Below, piece after piece: positions 48,205 to 59,828 of a stretch of 64,000 nucleotides of DNA (position 1 is its first letter; each line of letters starts with the position of its first letter). A program made the position numbers and the translations under genes. Below the pieces are notes generated by a model. The model saw nothing but the letters and a program-made list of their open reading frames with translations, ran no database searches and had not been told where the DNA came from. The DNA lies in contig PSQN01000014.1 of assembly GCA_002989075.1 (NCBI GenBank), positions 1-64,000 on the forward strand, in the 5' to 3' direction. Source of the stretch: Arthonia radiata. Lineage: Eukaryota > Ascomycota > Arthoniomycetes > Arthoniales > Arthoniaceae.

Positions 48205-49436
48205 ATGGCCCCTCATCTTGCATCAGCGCTCTCAGCGGTGAAGACCGTCCAGGATTGCGCCAACTACGATCTCGTCGTAAAGCCTCATCTGGCCCAGCTT
48301 GAGACTTTCATCCCGAATCTTGTACAAGCAGCCTCCAGTCTCCATGACTTAAAGCACTTCTACGCTACGACAAACCCTTTAGTGACCGCTTTCGTGTTCT
48401 CCCTGGCCCTTGCCCCTGTCTTTCTTCTCGTCTCTGAGATCAATAAGAACTACTCCCAGGTCGACCGCTGCTGGAGTTTACTACCAACTGTCTACGCGAT
48501 CCATTATGCAGTCTGGGCGAATTTGGCGGGATTCCCGACTCAGAGAGTTACGCTGGCTGCCGGGGTATTCTTGATATGGAGCGTACGTACAGCACAGAAA
48601 ACACGACGTGGAAATCCCTGACATGCCCAGACCCGACTGACATTCAACTACTGGCGTCGCGGCGGCTATCAGATTGGTTCAGAAGATTACAGGTGGAACA
48701 TCATTCAGGACAAGGTTCCCAAGTGGGCTTTCTTCATACTCAACGTGACCTTCATTTCTACCATACAGAGCGTATGTATGCCGTTTCCTATGACGCTGGG
48801 TGGAAAATGTTGACACCCAAGTCAGGTACTTTTGATGGCCGTTCAAAGCCCTACATACATCCTGATGAATGCCTCACGCGTGTCCGGCGACGTACTTAGG
48901 CTCTCGGATTATGTCTTCGCTGGTATGATCCTGGCCGCAGTTGCTACTTCCGCAGTGGCAGATCAGCAGCAATGGAGTAAGCGCACCCCTTTCATAGTGT
49001 TCTCGACAGAGCTGACAAGCCATCAGCTTACCAGACTGCGAAATACCACTACAAAGACACTGGAAAGGTCACTGGCGGCTGGACGAAGCAGGAGCTTGAC
49101 CGTGGCTTTCGTACCAAAGGGCTATGGGCATATTCGCGCCATCCAAACTTCGCCGCCGAACAAGCTGTTTGGATCGTTTTGTATCAATGGTGCTGCTGGG
49201 AGACCCATACATTTTACAACTGGGCAGGTGTCGGATTGATCGCATACCTAGCGGTCTTTCAGGGATCGACGCCCATCACAGAGTGGGTCACTGCTAAGAA
49301 ATACCCGCTGTACAGAGAGTACCAGAAGAGGGTCAGCATGTTCCTGCCGAAGCCGACGACGTTCTTCACAGGGCCTTTGCCGGAGGCTGAGACGGAGAAG
49401 CAGAGCGTGGTCAATGGCAAAACCAAGTCTGGCTAG
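48205..49436 (+). CDS. DUF1295 family membrane protein (steroid-reductase-like)
   Basis: Four exons: 48,205-48,582, 48,631-48,771, 48,826-48,976 and 49,027-49,436. Introns are 48, 54 and 50 bases (GTACGT, GTATGT and GTAAGC donors), giving 359 aa. Several hydrophobic helices (LVTAFVFSLALAPVFLLVSE; KWAFFILNVTFISTIQSVLL; VFAGMILAAVATSAVA) alternate with conserved polar motifs: QVDRCWS, RLTFNYWRRGGY, GLWAYSRHPNFAAEQAVW and a C-terminal YPLYREYQKRVSMFLP. The last two are typical of DUF1295 and of the C-terminal NADPH-binding part of 5-alpha-reductase and isoprenylcysteine methyltransferase relatives. A membrane reductase acting on a sterol or lipid is likely; the substrate is unknown. The start is the ATG at 48,205, matching the family's N-terminus. 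Confidence 0.88.
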
Positions 49437-49814
49437 TTGTGGGCATCGCGTCGCAGACGAGACTTTTCGTCACTTGCATAAATTGAGTCTGCACAATTCG
49501 GGTGTGTATTATACCATGTAACAACCTTTCATAAGCAAAGACAGATAAAATCAATTGGCATTTGACAAATATGACACGATCACGTGACGCTGCTTCCTGT
49601 TTCTTGGCGGCGGTCTGAGCTTCATTTTCAACTTCGTTGACGACCTCCGACATTTGCCATCTGCGCTTTGACAGCCTGCATTCTGAACGCATACCCGAGC
49701 AATAGCGCTGATTCCCGATCTTCGTTCTTCCAAACAAAGGCAGTCAAGCACCAGAAGCACCCGACGTCTCATCTGACTGCCTGTTGCCGGTCTGAAAGCA
49801 ACATTTCGCTCAGC

Positions 49815-50558
49815 ATGTGGATCGTGAACTGGTTCTGGGATACACTTGCTCAACTCGGTCTTCTCAACAAACACGCAAAGATCCTGTTTCTTGGTCTTGA
49901 CAATGCTGGCAAAACCACACTGCTCCACATGTTGAAGAATGACCGCGTCGCAATCCTGCAGCCCACACAACATCCCACGAGCGAGGAGCTATCAATTGGT
50001 AACTTCAACAGCGTCCACACCTTCCCTTCTAGACTTTCTGAGGCGACCTTCAGCATTTCGAACGGTCTGCCCTTCAGAATAACCTGTGCTGACTGTCTGT
50101 CTCTAGGCAATGTCCGATTCAACACATTTGACTTAGGAGGTCACTATCAAGCACGGCGTATCTGGCGCAACTACTACCCTGATGTCAACGGCATTGTCTA
50201 CATCGTCGATGCTGCCGAGCCTAGCCCTGAGCGCCTAATCGAATCAAAAGAAGCACTCGACGAGCTCCTTGGTCTGGAGGAGCTCAACAAGGTTCCGTTC
50301 TTGATCCTGGGCAACAAGATCGACGACCCCAAGGCAAAGAGTGAGCCGGAGATGAGAGATATTCTGGGGCTTTATCAGACGACAGGCAAGGGCAAGGGAC
50401 AAATCATGGAGGGCGTGAGACCGATCGAGGTACGCACACTCAAGAACTGAGCTCGAGGAATAGTAAACTTTGCTGACGCGACTTAGGTCTACATGTGCAG
50501 CGTGGTCATGCGTCAAGGCTACCGCGAAGGATTCCAGTGGCTCGCGCAATACGTCTAA
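49815..50558 (+). CDS. SAR1: Small GTPase Sar1, COPII coat initiator
   Basis: Three exons, 49,815-49,998, 50,107-50,429 and 50,487-50,558. Introns are 108 bases (GTAACT...CTCTAG) and 57 bases (GTACGC...TTAG). The product is 192 aa, the usual Sar1 length. The amphipathic N-terminal helix [17 protein letters not shown] inserts in the ER membrane. G1 is GLDNAGKTT, the switch I Thr is in QHPTSEEL, G3 is DLGGH with the catalytic His, G4 is NKID, and the C-terminus is [20 protein letters not shown]. Sar1-GTP recruits Sec23/24 at ER exit sites. No lipidation signal is expected in Sar1. Confidence 0.97.
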
Positions 50559-51230
50559 AACCAGCATCGGACTTAATAAGACCCACCGCCTCAACATGAA
50601 TGCCCAATTATCACCCTGTAGACAAGTAGCCTCCACAACAATTGGCCTCCACAGCGCCCTTCAGCCTCAAGCTGTTTCAGGCGCGTAACTATCAGCTCAC
50701 TATTGCCGAAGCATAGCAAGTGTGTTGATCCTGGCCAGTGTTATGACCCCCATGTAGGATCTGGAATGAAACGAGCATAATTCACGACCATGAGCGTCTC
50801 GGGAGACTTTTTGGAAGCTTCACGATCGTGAATTTCTGCTTTTCAAAAGAAACGTACTAAATTTTGCCCGCAGGCGTCGTTCAATGACGTGTATCAACTC
50901 CAGTGCACCGCGAGTTAACTGTGCTATTCAAAACATCAGCCTTCGAAACAGACAAAGACTTAGAAATGGGATGAGAAAATCACGCGCGGCACCAATGCTC
51001 TCTACGTCGGCTATGTTGACTGAAACTGTAGTCTTTGTACGCTCGTGAAGGCACTCCATTCCTTCAATTCCACCTGCGGTAGGGTGAAAAATTGAATGTC
51101 ATTTGAGGTCGCTTGGCAAGACCTTGATTAGTTTCAGCACATTGCAAACCTTTCTTCGATTGTATCTCTCTTCCCTTACCCTACTATGCTCACCGTCTAG
51201 CCTTAACCACAGTCTCCAGCTTTGGATCCG
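50559..51230. other. Intergenic, no gene seen
   Basis: Contains the 3' flank of SAR1 and the probable promoter of the RBR-like gene. A CT-rich stretch lies near 51,150-51,200. No coding frame was recognised. Confidence 0.5.
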
Positions 51231-52459
51231 ATGGCAACGAAGCCGAACCTCGAACAAATACACGTGCCGCCTCAATCAAGACGCTGCAAAGGTTGCAACA
51301 GGGTGAAGAGCCAGCGGGCTTTCCCAGCAGAGCGGAAGACCTTCACAGCAAGGTGCAAACACAAGGTTGAGTATTGCAGACTGTGTCGCAGAGGGGTCAT
51401 CTTTAAGCAATTAGAAGCAGAGAATGCAGACCCAAGATGCGAGCACAAAGGATGCCGTGAAGTCGGAAAGCTTGGTGAAGTGTACAAGCTTTGCCAAACC
51501 TACGAGGTCGATCGTGGAAAATTCTCAAGGTAAATGCCCAGCGCGGCACAACCAGCGACGTAGTGTGATGATTGACGGTATACAGATACCTGCTCGCCCT
51601 GGAGAGAAAGTCAGTCATGCAGTCTAAGCACGTCCGACAGTGTCTGAATTGCCATGAATGCTGGTATGAAGACAAACGCAGCAAATGGCAGCTTCTTCAC
51701 TATTGCCCAAGTGCACGATGTCGGTCGACGCCATGTCGCGCCTGCGATAATAGATGCGATGTTGGCAAACCGTGCGTCGGCGAATACGAAGACGGCTTTC
51801 CCGGACACGTTCCCGCTCCTGCTAGCTCCAAGCAGGATGATATGAACGCTTTATCCGAAGCAGTCGTCGCGGCTACCACCAAACCATGCCCATGTTGCAA
51901 GGCTCCCATCTCAAAGCTGCCGAGCTGTGCGCGTACAGAATGTGAGTGTTTGACAGCTCACCCTTCCGCCCTTGCAAGACGACTGATTTACGTGCATCGA
52001 GGCTCTATCTACAAAGAAATCTTTTGTTACGAATGCATGGTTCCGTGGCGTGTCGTTAAACAGAACGATCACGCACAAGCTTGTCCGCTCAAAAAATTCA
52101 CTCACGATCGAGCCGACGGCACCTACCACACGTATTCAATCTTCTGGTCCGACATCACCGAGGCCGTCAAAGACGAATATCTCAACGCCAAGGCAGTCAA
52201 AAAGGGGTTCAAATTCGTCGCGAGTACCGAGATTGGCAAGCTCCCGCAGCCGTCGTATTTGACCTTCACGCCGGAGCTGAAATTGAGGTTTGCGGCCTTT
52301 CAAGGTCGGAATGGGTGGCACGTGGTCAATTTCACGTCGAGAATCAACACGGCGCAGTATCTGGCTGTCTGGAAACGCAAAGCGCACATGTTGGCTGCTG
52401 GACTGGGCGTTTGGCGCCGGGCTTGTATCGACGAAGTCCAGCAGCGAATGCTTCAGTGA
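51231..52459 (+). CDS. RBR/IBR-type zinc-binding protein (E3 ligase-like)
   Basis: Exons 51,231-51,529, 51,586-51,941 and 52,002-52,459 (introns 56 and 60 bases, GTAAAT...ATACAG and GTGAGT...ATCGAG) give 370 aa. The N-terminus has a first zinc module CKGCNRVKSQRAF...C...YCRLCRRG. The middle has QCLNCHECWYEDKRSKW and CRSTPCRACDNRCDVGKPC. It is followed by a RING2-like module with CPCCKAPISKLPSC and, across the second junction, ECSIYKEIFCYECMVPW. The Cys spacing and the FCYEC end follow the RING-between-RING plan, though the first RING is divergent. The last 120 residues (Trp/Phe/Lys-rich) have no recognised domain. It is a divergent paralogue of the protein encoded at 62,955-63,967. Ubiquitin-ligase activity is likely but not shown; the catalytic Cys of true RBRs would be one of those in the last module. 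Confidence 0.75.
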
Positions 52460-53313
52460 CGGGGGGTCTCAAACAGCTCTGGATGACCACACGTGCATGG
52501 GACCAACACCGGAATGACCACACAGGACGAATGTACGATTGCCACTGAGACCGTGAATTGCCTGTCACCGAATACTCACAAGCATACGAAACAGTTGCAT
52601 ACAAATTCCACCCATATCATCGGCTTCTAAAGCCTATTCACCTCGTTTGCTCCCACTAAGTCAATTCGCAAGCTTTCAGATTGCCTCACTTCTTTCGACG
52701 TTTTCTGCAACAAACTCTCGATACGGCTGTCGCCACCTTTACGGCCTTCTATGTCATGCCGGCAGCTTATCGGTGCTGTAGGGATATCGTTGAACATTGC
52801 CGCCAAAAGCTCGAGCGCGCCGAGCACCCCAGCAGACGCTTCATTGTTTGGCCAGGTGACGCTCTTCAACGGGAAAGAGGAAGAGCAAGCGGTTGTGATT
52901 GGAGAGCGCGATGGGCATGCGGATTGATGATCAAGGGCCCGTTGTGGTTGTTGTTGTTGCTCCTTTGAGTCTTGACAAGCGTAAACCTTGGGATGGCGTT
53001 GATTGATCAGTGTTGACGCTGGTTCCCAATGACAATAGCAATATACACATGACAGTTCCTGTTCTCCTCCTTAAGAACCCACCACCCTTCCTATCCCACC
53101 ATCCGCTCCTCATCAGCCTAAGCATCATCGAACTCATCTGCATAGCAGTAAGCCTGTACTAAAGCTCACTTGACTTCCATCTTTCATTTCCCACGCAGTC
53201 AGCCCCACGTCCCTCACGTCGCTCCTCGATTTCCCTGCACGAGCAGCGTTGCAGCAATGCCCCCCTGATGGAATCGCTTCATACGCATCTACCCCGGCCC
53301 GGGCGCGGTCGCC
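52460..53313. other. No supported gene; possible short leader exon
   Basis: An ATG at 53,051 opens a 32-codon hydrophobic frame (MTVPVLLLKN ... IIELICIA) that ends at a good donor GTAAGC. A branch-like TACTAAAG and an acceptor CACGCAG follow. It looks like an exon but does not join in frame to the small frame at 53,314. Nothing else was recognised. Confidence 0.35.
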
Positions 53314-53532
53314 ATGCTCGGTGTCTGGGGGTTACACAAGATACAAGAAACCCGGCGCAACCGTGAGATCGCGGAGCGAGAGGCGGCCCAACAGCAGGTC
53401 GAGGCTGAGCGACGGCGGTCTATCCGGGCGATGGCGCCCAGTGCAGAAGACCGGGGTTTCAACGTGGCCGATGCAAATCGCGGGAGGGTGCTCGAGGGAG
53501 AGGACCTGATGGGGGAGTGGGAGGGGAAGTAA
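53314..53532 (+). CDS. Small hypothetical protein
   Basis: A 72-codon frame starting MLGVWGLHKIQETRRN, with an Arg/Glu/Gln-rich amphipathic helix (REIAEREAAQQQVEAERRRS) and an acidic end (EGEDLMGEWEGK). Composition is more protein-like than its surroundings. A leader exon near 53,051-53,147 could belong to it, but the frame does not fit. Family not recognised; could be spurious. Confidence 0.4.
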   Translation: MLGVWGLHKIQETRRNREIAEREAAQQQVEAERRRSIRAMAPSAEDRGFNVADANRGRVLEGEDLMGEWEGK

Positions 53533-53745
53533 GTGTGTTTGGGGGTGAATCCGTCGCCGGACTTTAGCCGAACTTTCGCCGTACGTCTCAGGTAGAAAGC
53601 CAAAACAAGGTGCCAAGCACACATGCTTCCCATTATAATTCTAGATTGATTAGTCTGTTTTTGCACCCGCAATTCACAATTTGGTCGGCAGACTGTGTTG
53701 TTGCACGGCCATCACAACTTCGCATCATCTGACTGAGTACTCCCC

Positions 53746-54300
53746 ATGGCTCCACCAAAGCGTTTCCGCTGGCCCTTGCCACCAGAGCTCACGGATAACA
53801 TCCTCTCCGACCTCATTCAACCCGACCTCGCCTGCCGCCCAGCAGACGAATTGTGGAAAGAGGTCGCAGGCGAGGAGAAAATTGCACTCCACCACGAGAT
53901 TCTAGGAGAGCTCGTAGTAGCGATACCTGACTTGGCCTCCGCCGCCGTACGAGCAGCACACAAGGCATCCAGAGACGTACAAAAGGCAGCGATTAGGTCC
54001 AAGTTGCGTGGACAGCCTTACGCACCCAATCATCTCAATCTCCAGTGGTGGCACTCCGCGCTCGAAATGGTTCTGCAGAAGGTACACGCTAGGATCACCG
54101 TGTTGAGACCCGAGCCGCCGACATCTACCCCAATTTGGAAAGACATCCCCAATGATGTAGGAAGTCCATCTACTCATACCGCCGATCCAATTGGCAACAT
54201 GAATCCTACGCTTTGTGGGGCCATCATTCCAAGCAGTGGGTTGAGCTGCAGGAACAAGCCCAGAAAAGACAGCCAGCATTGCCACTGGCACATCCACTAG
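53746..54300 (+). CDS. Hypothetical protein with C-terminal Cys/His motif
   Basis: A single exon of 184 aa from the ATG at 53,746. The first part is helical and charged (RWPLPPELTDNILSDLIQ, EEKIALHHEILGELVVAIPD), then linker, then a compact C-terminal motif. That motif is LCGAIIPSSGLSCRNKPRKD followed by SQHCHWHIH, with three Cys and three His spaced like a small zinc-binding unit. I do not recognise a family. A 58-base offset duplication (about 54,256-54,300 and 54,314-54,358) copies the DNA of the last residues just past the stop, so the C-terminus may be changing. Confidence 0.6.
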   Translation: MAPPKRFRWPLPPELTDNILSDLIQPDLACRPADELWKEVAGEEKIALHHEILGELVVAIPDLASAAVRAAHKASRDVQKAAIRSKLRGQPYAPNHLNLQWWHSALEMVLQKVHARITVLRPEPPTSTPIWKDIPNDVGSPSTHTADPIGNMNPTLCGAIIPSSGLSCRNKPRKDSQHCHWHIH

Positions 54301-54358
54301 CTTACTTTGCGACAAGGCCAGAACAGACAGCCAGCATTGCCACTGGCACGTCTGCTAG
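54256..54358. repeat. Imperfect tandem duplication, 58-base offset
   Basis: About 45 bases containing GACAGCCAGCATTGCCACTG recur 58 bases further on with five or six differences. Copy 1 encodes the CHWHIH end of the hypothetical protein; copy 2 lies just beyond its stop. Confidence 0.8.
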
Positions 54359-54752
54359 TGTAAGTCTCCTTTAAATACCTAGCTGTGGTCAAGACAGTCT
54401 CAAAGACCTATCCGTGCATCTAGGGTCAGAAAGAAGTCGTGGTGGTTTGCAAATCTGGAAGCGAGGAGTTTGAGGGTCATGTGATTCTTGTTGGATCTGT
54501 TCGTTCTAACAACGCAAATTTCATTAGCGATCGTATGTTCGTGCGCGCGGTTCAAACGTAGCCAAACTCGCTCCAATGAATGCAGAAGCCTCCCAAAATG
54601 CCGACGCTGTGCTATGCCAAGTCTCTCGTGCTTCGTTCGTCTCTTCACAATGAGCCATCAGCCCTTCAAATGAGCCCAAGCCCCATTTCCACCGCCTCTC
54701 ATTGCTCTCACCGCTCCTTTTCGACTCCCCACGCGCCTGTTCCGCCCTCTCT
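54359..54752. other. Intergenic between convergent genes
   Basis: Separates the 3' ends of the hypothetical protein gene and the PAS kinase gene. No coding frame recognised. Confidence 0.5.
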
Positions 54753-57700
54753 TCACTCGCCACCCACGAGCCACTGATCCCCTACCACTTCCTCAACGCC
54801 CAGTCGCTTGGGCACGTCCCTCTCCAACATCCCTCTCACCAACGCCAGCGCACCTTCAGACACTACTGGCGTCACCGGGACGCGCAGATCGCGGTCCATA
54901 ATCTCGTCGATGCTGTAGAAGGGGTTCTCTTTGTACAGGATTGTGTACAACAGGATGCCCATGGCCCAGACGTCTTGCTGGAGGCCGGAGTAGGAGGAGC
55001 CGGAGAGGACCTCGGGGGCGGCGTAGTCTTTTGGGCGTTAGTCAGCGTGTGAGCGGAGCGAGCGGGGTGAGATGTGCACAGTCGTGGATGCAGGTAATAG
55101 AACGTGTGAACGAACGTCGAAAGGAAACTTACCAATCGTACCAACAAACACATCAAACGGACCGTTGCGCACGTAGCTGCTCGACCCGAAATCGACGAGC
55201 CGTATCCTCTCATCTCGGTCAAGAATGACGTTCTCGTCCTTGATGTCTCTATGCACGACCCCCGCCTCTACATGCAAAAAGCGCACCGCCTCCGCCACCT
55301 GCCTGAAGATGTTCCTTGCACTCTTTTCTGTAAGGTCAGTGCGCAACTCGATATAGTCAAACAGATCCATGCCGGGCAAACCATGTGGCACCATCTCAAT
55401 GTAGTAGTTGGTGTCATCTTCGAAGAAAGCGCTCATCTGCACAATGTTCGGATGGTACTCCCGCTTGCCGTTGCCCCCGCCTGAGTACGTACGTGCGAGG
55501 TAGTCAAGCACGTGGATCTCGAGTGGCACTGTGCCGAGCCGACGGTCTCGGGTCCAGGTGTCGACAAGGATGCGAGCCTTGGTGACGTATTTAATGACGA
55601 CTTTGTTGGTAGAGGCCTTGTGACGGGCGAGCTTGACTTGGCCATAAGCTCCAGCGCCCATGTCTTCAAGGATGGCGTAGTCAGTAATAGAGCGACGGGC
55701 ACGGACATCGTTGGAGGTAGTTGGGGTGAGTGGCTTGTTCGTGGATGAAGGTGTGGGTGGCGTAGGGTGTGGTTGAACCTTGGTCGGTGGTGGGGAGACG
55801 TGAGGAGTGGACGGAGCGTCAGAGTCGTCAGAAGCTGAAGACCCAGAGGATGATGACGAGCGAGACATGGGGGCATTGGACGGCGACGGCTGGTGCGGCG
55901 GCGTGCCTGGGCGGGAAATGAGTGGACTGATGGGACCGACGCCGTGGTTGACTGCATGAAGAACTCGTGAGTATGTGACCCAAAGTGCGTAGACAACTTC
56001 TGAAGAGGGCATGCTCATAGGTGAGACGGGCAGGCCTTCTTCGATCATGCGGTTGGACAAGTCGTAGCCCAGACACTCAGACTTGACAACGCGCATCTGA
56101 ACATCGACCATGATCTCTGCACCATCGCGATGCAGGGCTGGCAACCCACTAGGTCGCAAGAAGACGGCGGCAGCATCTTCTTTGCCTTCGCGCAACGCCA
56201 ACATAGCACGAGCACGACGGAAGGAGTGTTCAGGGATGACCATACCCTCGACGAGCTGGACCTTCTCATCTTCCATCAGGCGCTCGAGCATCTTGTCGAA
56301 GTCGGGCACGACATCATTCATTGGCAGCCCGTTGGGCACACGCCCGAACAAAGTGTCAGCGACGACAGTGTTGCAGCTGTTGATCTTGAGTGTGCTCGAG
56401 TTGAGCACCATCATGCCCGCAATGTGAGGGTAGCTCGAGACCGTGAACGTCGTCGTATCGTTAAATGACTCAGCAGTAGATATTCGATCGACAGTAACGG
56501 GAGTGCTAATGTCATTGGCCGTTCGTGCAGTAAAGCGTCTCAAGTCAGCAATCGCATCGAAGTCTAAAGCGCCGGTATTTGTGCCCTTGAGTCTTGGGAT
56601 GCCTGGGAGGAGTCGCGTGATGTCCATGCCACGCCTGACCCTTTCCATTCCCCAGACGGCCTCACACGCGCCACTGGCTTTGGTCACACAACCTATTCCA
56701 TCCACACTGACAAAGGCAACGTCTTCCGCCACTTCTTCGAGTACCCAAATTAAATTGTTGCGTTTTTCTTGTACCCAGAGAGTGGCGGAGCTTGCTGAGC
56801 CGTTGCGTTTCGTGACCGGTAGTACCTCACCACATAAAAGCACCCCTCGTGAGCTTGGCGGCTGCATGGTGAGAGAGCCTGTTCCAGATGCCGTCTTTGT
56901 ATCCACGGCCGGTCGCTGTGGTGGTTCATTCTCCGCCGATGATTGCGAATGCGCTTGACTCCGACGTTGTCCGTTTTCTCGGGAAGATGGTTTGCTGAGC
57001 AAACGCGCCGTGATTCCGCCGCCCATCTCCGTGAATCTTGGGCTCGGCAGCCTGCGCAAGGGTCGTCCACCCGTTGGACTGGGCGTTGTACTGCCTCGTC
57101 GATGTTGAAGTTTGCCTTGCAGCCACTGACGCTTGTCTTCCCGAAATAGCTCGAGTATGCTCATCCTGTGAATTTCGTGTTTCGACATGCCAAAGATGAG
57201 ACATCCCAGGTCATTAGCCGCAGAGATCGTCCAGGGTTCTTTCGCTTCGGTCGTGAAAATAGCTTGGGTGCTCGGCGCGGTGCGCGCGGCTTGATGATGT
57301 GATGCACGTCCGGGCGACATAGGCGGGTTTGAGGCACCGTTTGTGTTTGTCTGGATCGGGGCAAGATGTCTTCTGTCGGAGGCATGATACGGTTGTACGA
57401 TTGCTTCAGTCAGCTTATTCTGCAGCGACAGGCCCCGTGTATCCGTGAACGTCCGCTTGAGAGACGCTCGCCTGTGTCTCGGAATAGATGCGTTCTGACC
57501 TGACCATGGTCCTGCAGTGCTGGATCGATTTGACACGGTATGCACTCCGACATCGACGGTCTCCTGCGTCGGCGTTGTCACCTCGTCTTCACCCGCAAAG
57601 CTGCCATCGACTCCGGGAGGCCGTACCTCTGTTGGGCTTTCTGTCCGGTGATCGGCGAAGCTCTGATCAAACGGGTTGTCTTGTATCTGCGCAGGACCCG

Positions 57701-58459
57701 TCAATGGCGGAGGTGGGCCGCCTGCAGCCTCACCTTCCCTTTGTTGCGCCGCCATCTTCGTTCGGCTCAGCAGCTCCAACATCTTCTGCATCTCTTCGTC
57801 GCCGCTAGCTTTTGCGCCTGCATTCGCCATTGCTATGTTGCCTTCTGTCCATCCTGGCATATCTCGCAGGAAGTCTATTGATCTCTTCAGCACCTTCTGC
57901 CTCTGAACGAAGTCATCCTCTGACTGATTGGCGAAAGAGAAAGAATGTAACGACTCGGCCACAAATCTTGTCAGATCTTCACCTGCAAGAGGCGTTGAAG
58001 CTGCCCACATGGGATCATTGCTCGATTGCCTGGAGAGATTGGGAGATGTGGGTGTAGAAGGTACAGTATATGTCATCGAGGCGGATCGAGGAAAAGTGTC
58101 GGCTCGTTCAAGCGAAGGAGGTTGCTGACGGATTCGACGGAGGCCCTTAGAGACAACTGCAGGCTCGTGTTCGGAGATGACGGGGGACATACTACTTTAC
58201 TATCAGTACCCGCAGCACTCTAGGAGCAATAGAAAGCCTACCCAAAGTCCTGCAAAGAAGTTGCGGGCCCCTGTATCGAGGCCCGCTTCTTGGATGCGTC
58301 TTCGTCGGACTTTGTCTCATGGAGGGAAAGAAGGTTGCCTGCACTTCTGTTCTTCGAGATACTGAGTGTTGTGCGCGCACCACCGAACGATTGACTGCGG
58401 GTGAGCGATGACGGAGCGTCCTGGGGTGAGGATTCTAGGTCCAGGGTCAGCACCGTCAT
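54753..58459 (-). CDS. PSK1: PAS-domain serine/threonine protein kinase
   Basis: Exons 58,242-58,459, 55,133-58,191 and 54,753-55,027 (introns 50 and 105 bases, GTAGGC...AGTAG and GTAAGT...AAAAG) give 1,183 aa. A Ser-rich N-terminus precedes PAS-like regions at about 380-450 (EPWTISAANDLGCLIFGMSK) and 550-620 (WVLEEVAEDVAFVSVDGIGC). The kinase domain runs from about 909: GAGAYGQVKLARH glycine loop, VVIKYV lysine, VVHRDIKDENVIL catalytic loop near 1,049, VDFGSS near 1,071, YAAPEVLSG across the last junction, and DVWAMGILLYTILYKENPF. The layout matches fungal PAS kinases (yeast Psk1/Psk2), which sense nutrient state and control sugar flux and translation. All catalytic residues look intact. The upstream ATG at 58,459 is preferred to 58,190 because the short exon splices in frame. 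Confidence 0.92.
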
Positions 58460-59572
58460 CGCTGATCTGCAGTGTTCATATGCGCGCCATTCAGGTCTGC
58501 ATAAGATAGCACGTCCACGCCTCGGATTTCAGCTTCTGTAGTGTTGGGACACGTCGAGGCAGAATACGGTCGCTTACCTCCATCTCGTGACACGCTCATA
58601 GAGAACCGTGAGGAGGACAGCAACGATCCTGGCGTATAGCTCTAAGGCTTACGGGTCGACGTCCAAGCGAACGGTCAAGTAGCGATCTTCATAGTGGCCA
58701 GCGAGGATTCATAAACGCCTAATGCGGATCAAAGGTAATATGACTCGTCGCGGAGAGCGATGGTCTTGAAGAGTGGCGGAGCACGGCGGAATCACGACAA
58801 TAGTGACACCAGCCCAGGATATGAGACCGAGGTGAGTATGAATAGACTATCGGAGTTCCTATCTCGTTAATGAGAGGTGTTGCGCGTAGCAGTGGTCGAG
58901 AAGGTGAGACGGAAGGTGAAGCGGACTGTGGTGGTGTCGTGAATCGCGCGGGGCTACTCAGAGGCGGAAGCGCACAGACCTCGCCTCAGATCTCTTGGCG
59001 TTGTCCCCGTTCTTAGGGCGACACTCACTGCTATTTGTATTGCATTTCTGTGCGTCTGCTATGACTGAGGACAACACTCTTCGGCGCGGCTTAGAATGTA
59101 TCAGTAGATTGAGAGAGCGCCGTTTCGTTGCGACGATCGCGCTACCCGACACGGTCATCTTTTGCACCACGTCCACATGCGGCCAGTCTCACGATCTGTG
59201 CGAGAAACAGAATCCGATATTACAGCTGGCATAACGACGGTCTTCTCTCAAAGCGCATATTGTCAAAAATCGCATCACACTTCAGCTAAGAAGCACGATG
59301 CGTGATCGATATTCCATTAGATAGTAGGGTTTTATCCTCCACCACTAGAAGAGCTACTCAATTGAATGGTGCCCTACAAGAACGTTTTGCAAATAGCTAC
59401 CCGCTCCTCATACCCATTCGTCGCCTGGTCCGTTTTCAGTCATTCCGGCGAATCGTTGGGGAGAAGCGGCCAGCTGTTGTGGCGTGAAGTGTAAGAAGTG
59501 GTGATGGTGTTCGTAGAAATGCCGAGCAAAGACGCGGCTCAGGTCGTCGTCATGCTCAAGGCGATGATATCT
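58460..59572. other. Intergenic, no gene seen
   Basis: About 1.1 kb upstream of the PAS kinase and beyond the 3' end of the STB3-like gene. It likely holds the kinase promoter and leader. No convincing frame. Confidence 0.5.
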
Positions 59573-59729
59573 TTTCCTCGTGGTCCTTTCCTCGTGGTCC
59601 TTTCCTCGTGGTCCTTTCCTCGTGGTCCTTTCCTCGTGGTCCTTTCCTCGTGGTCCTTTCCTCGTGGTCCTTTCCTCGTGGTCCTTTCCTCGTGGTCCTT
59701 TCCTCGTGGTCCTTTCCTCGTGGTCCTTT
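59573..59729. repeat. 14-base minisatellite, about 11 perfect copies
   Basis: The unit TTTCCTCGTGGTCC repeats 11.2 times without a mismatch, then stops sharply. The unit contains no stop codon in any of the six frames, and 14 is not a multiple of three, so all six frames stay open through it. One minus frame gives a 14-residue period KGPRGKDHEERTTR. It lies about 100 bases beyond the stop of the STB3-like gene, so probably in or near its 3' untranslated region. Perfect copies suggest recent growth and length variation between strains. Confidence 0.97.
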
Positions 59730-59828
59730 TCCCTGCTCCCAAGACGCAAATCGTCCTCTTTCCAATACTGATATCCCTATCCAATGATGCAAGTGGTGAT
59801 GGTCGTGGTTGGCAAAGAACACGGGATG

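Noticed and set aside
59408-59822. Three minus-strand frames across the 14-base minisatellite
   Set aside because: They are open only because the repeat unit has no stop codon in any frame; no flanking coding sequence supports a protein.
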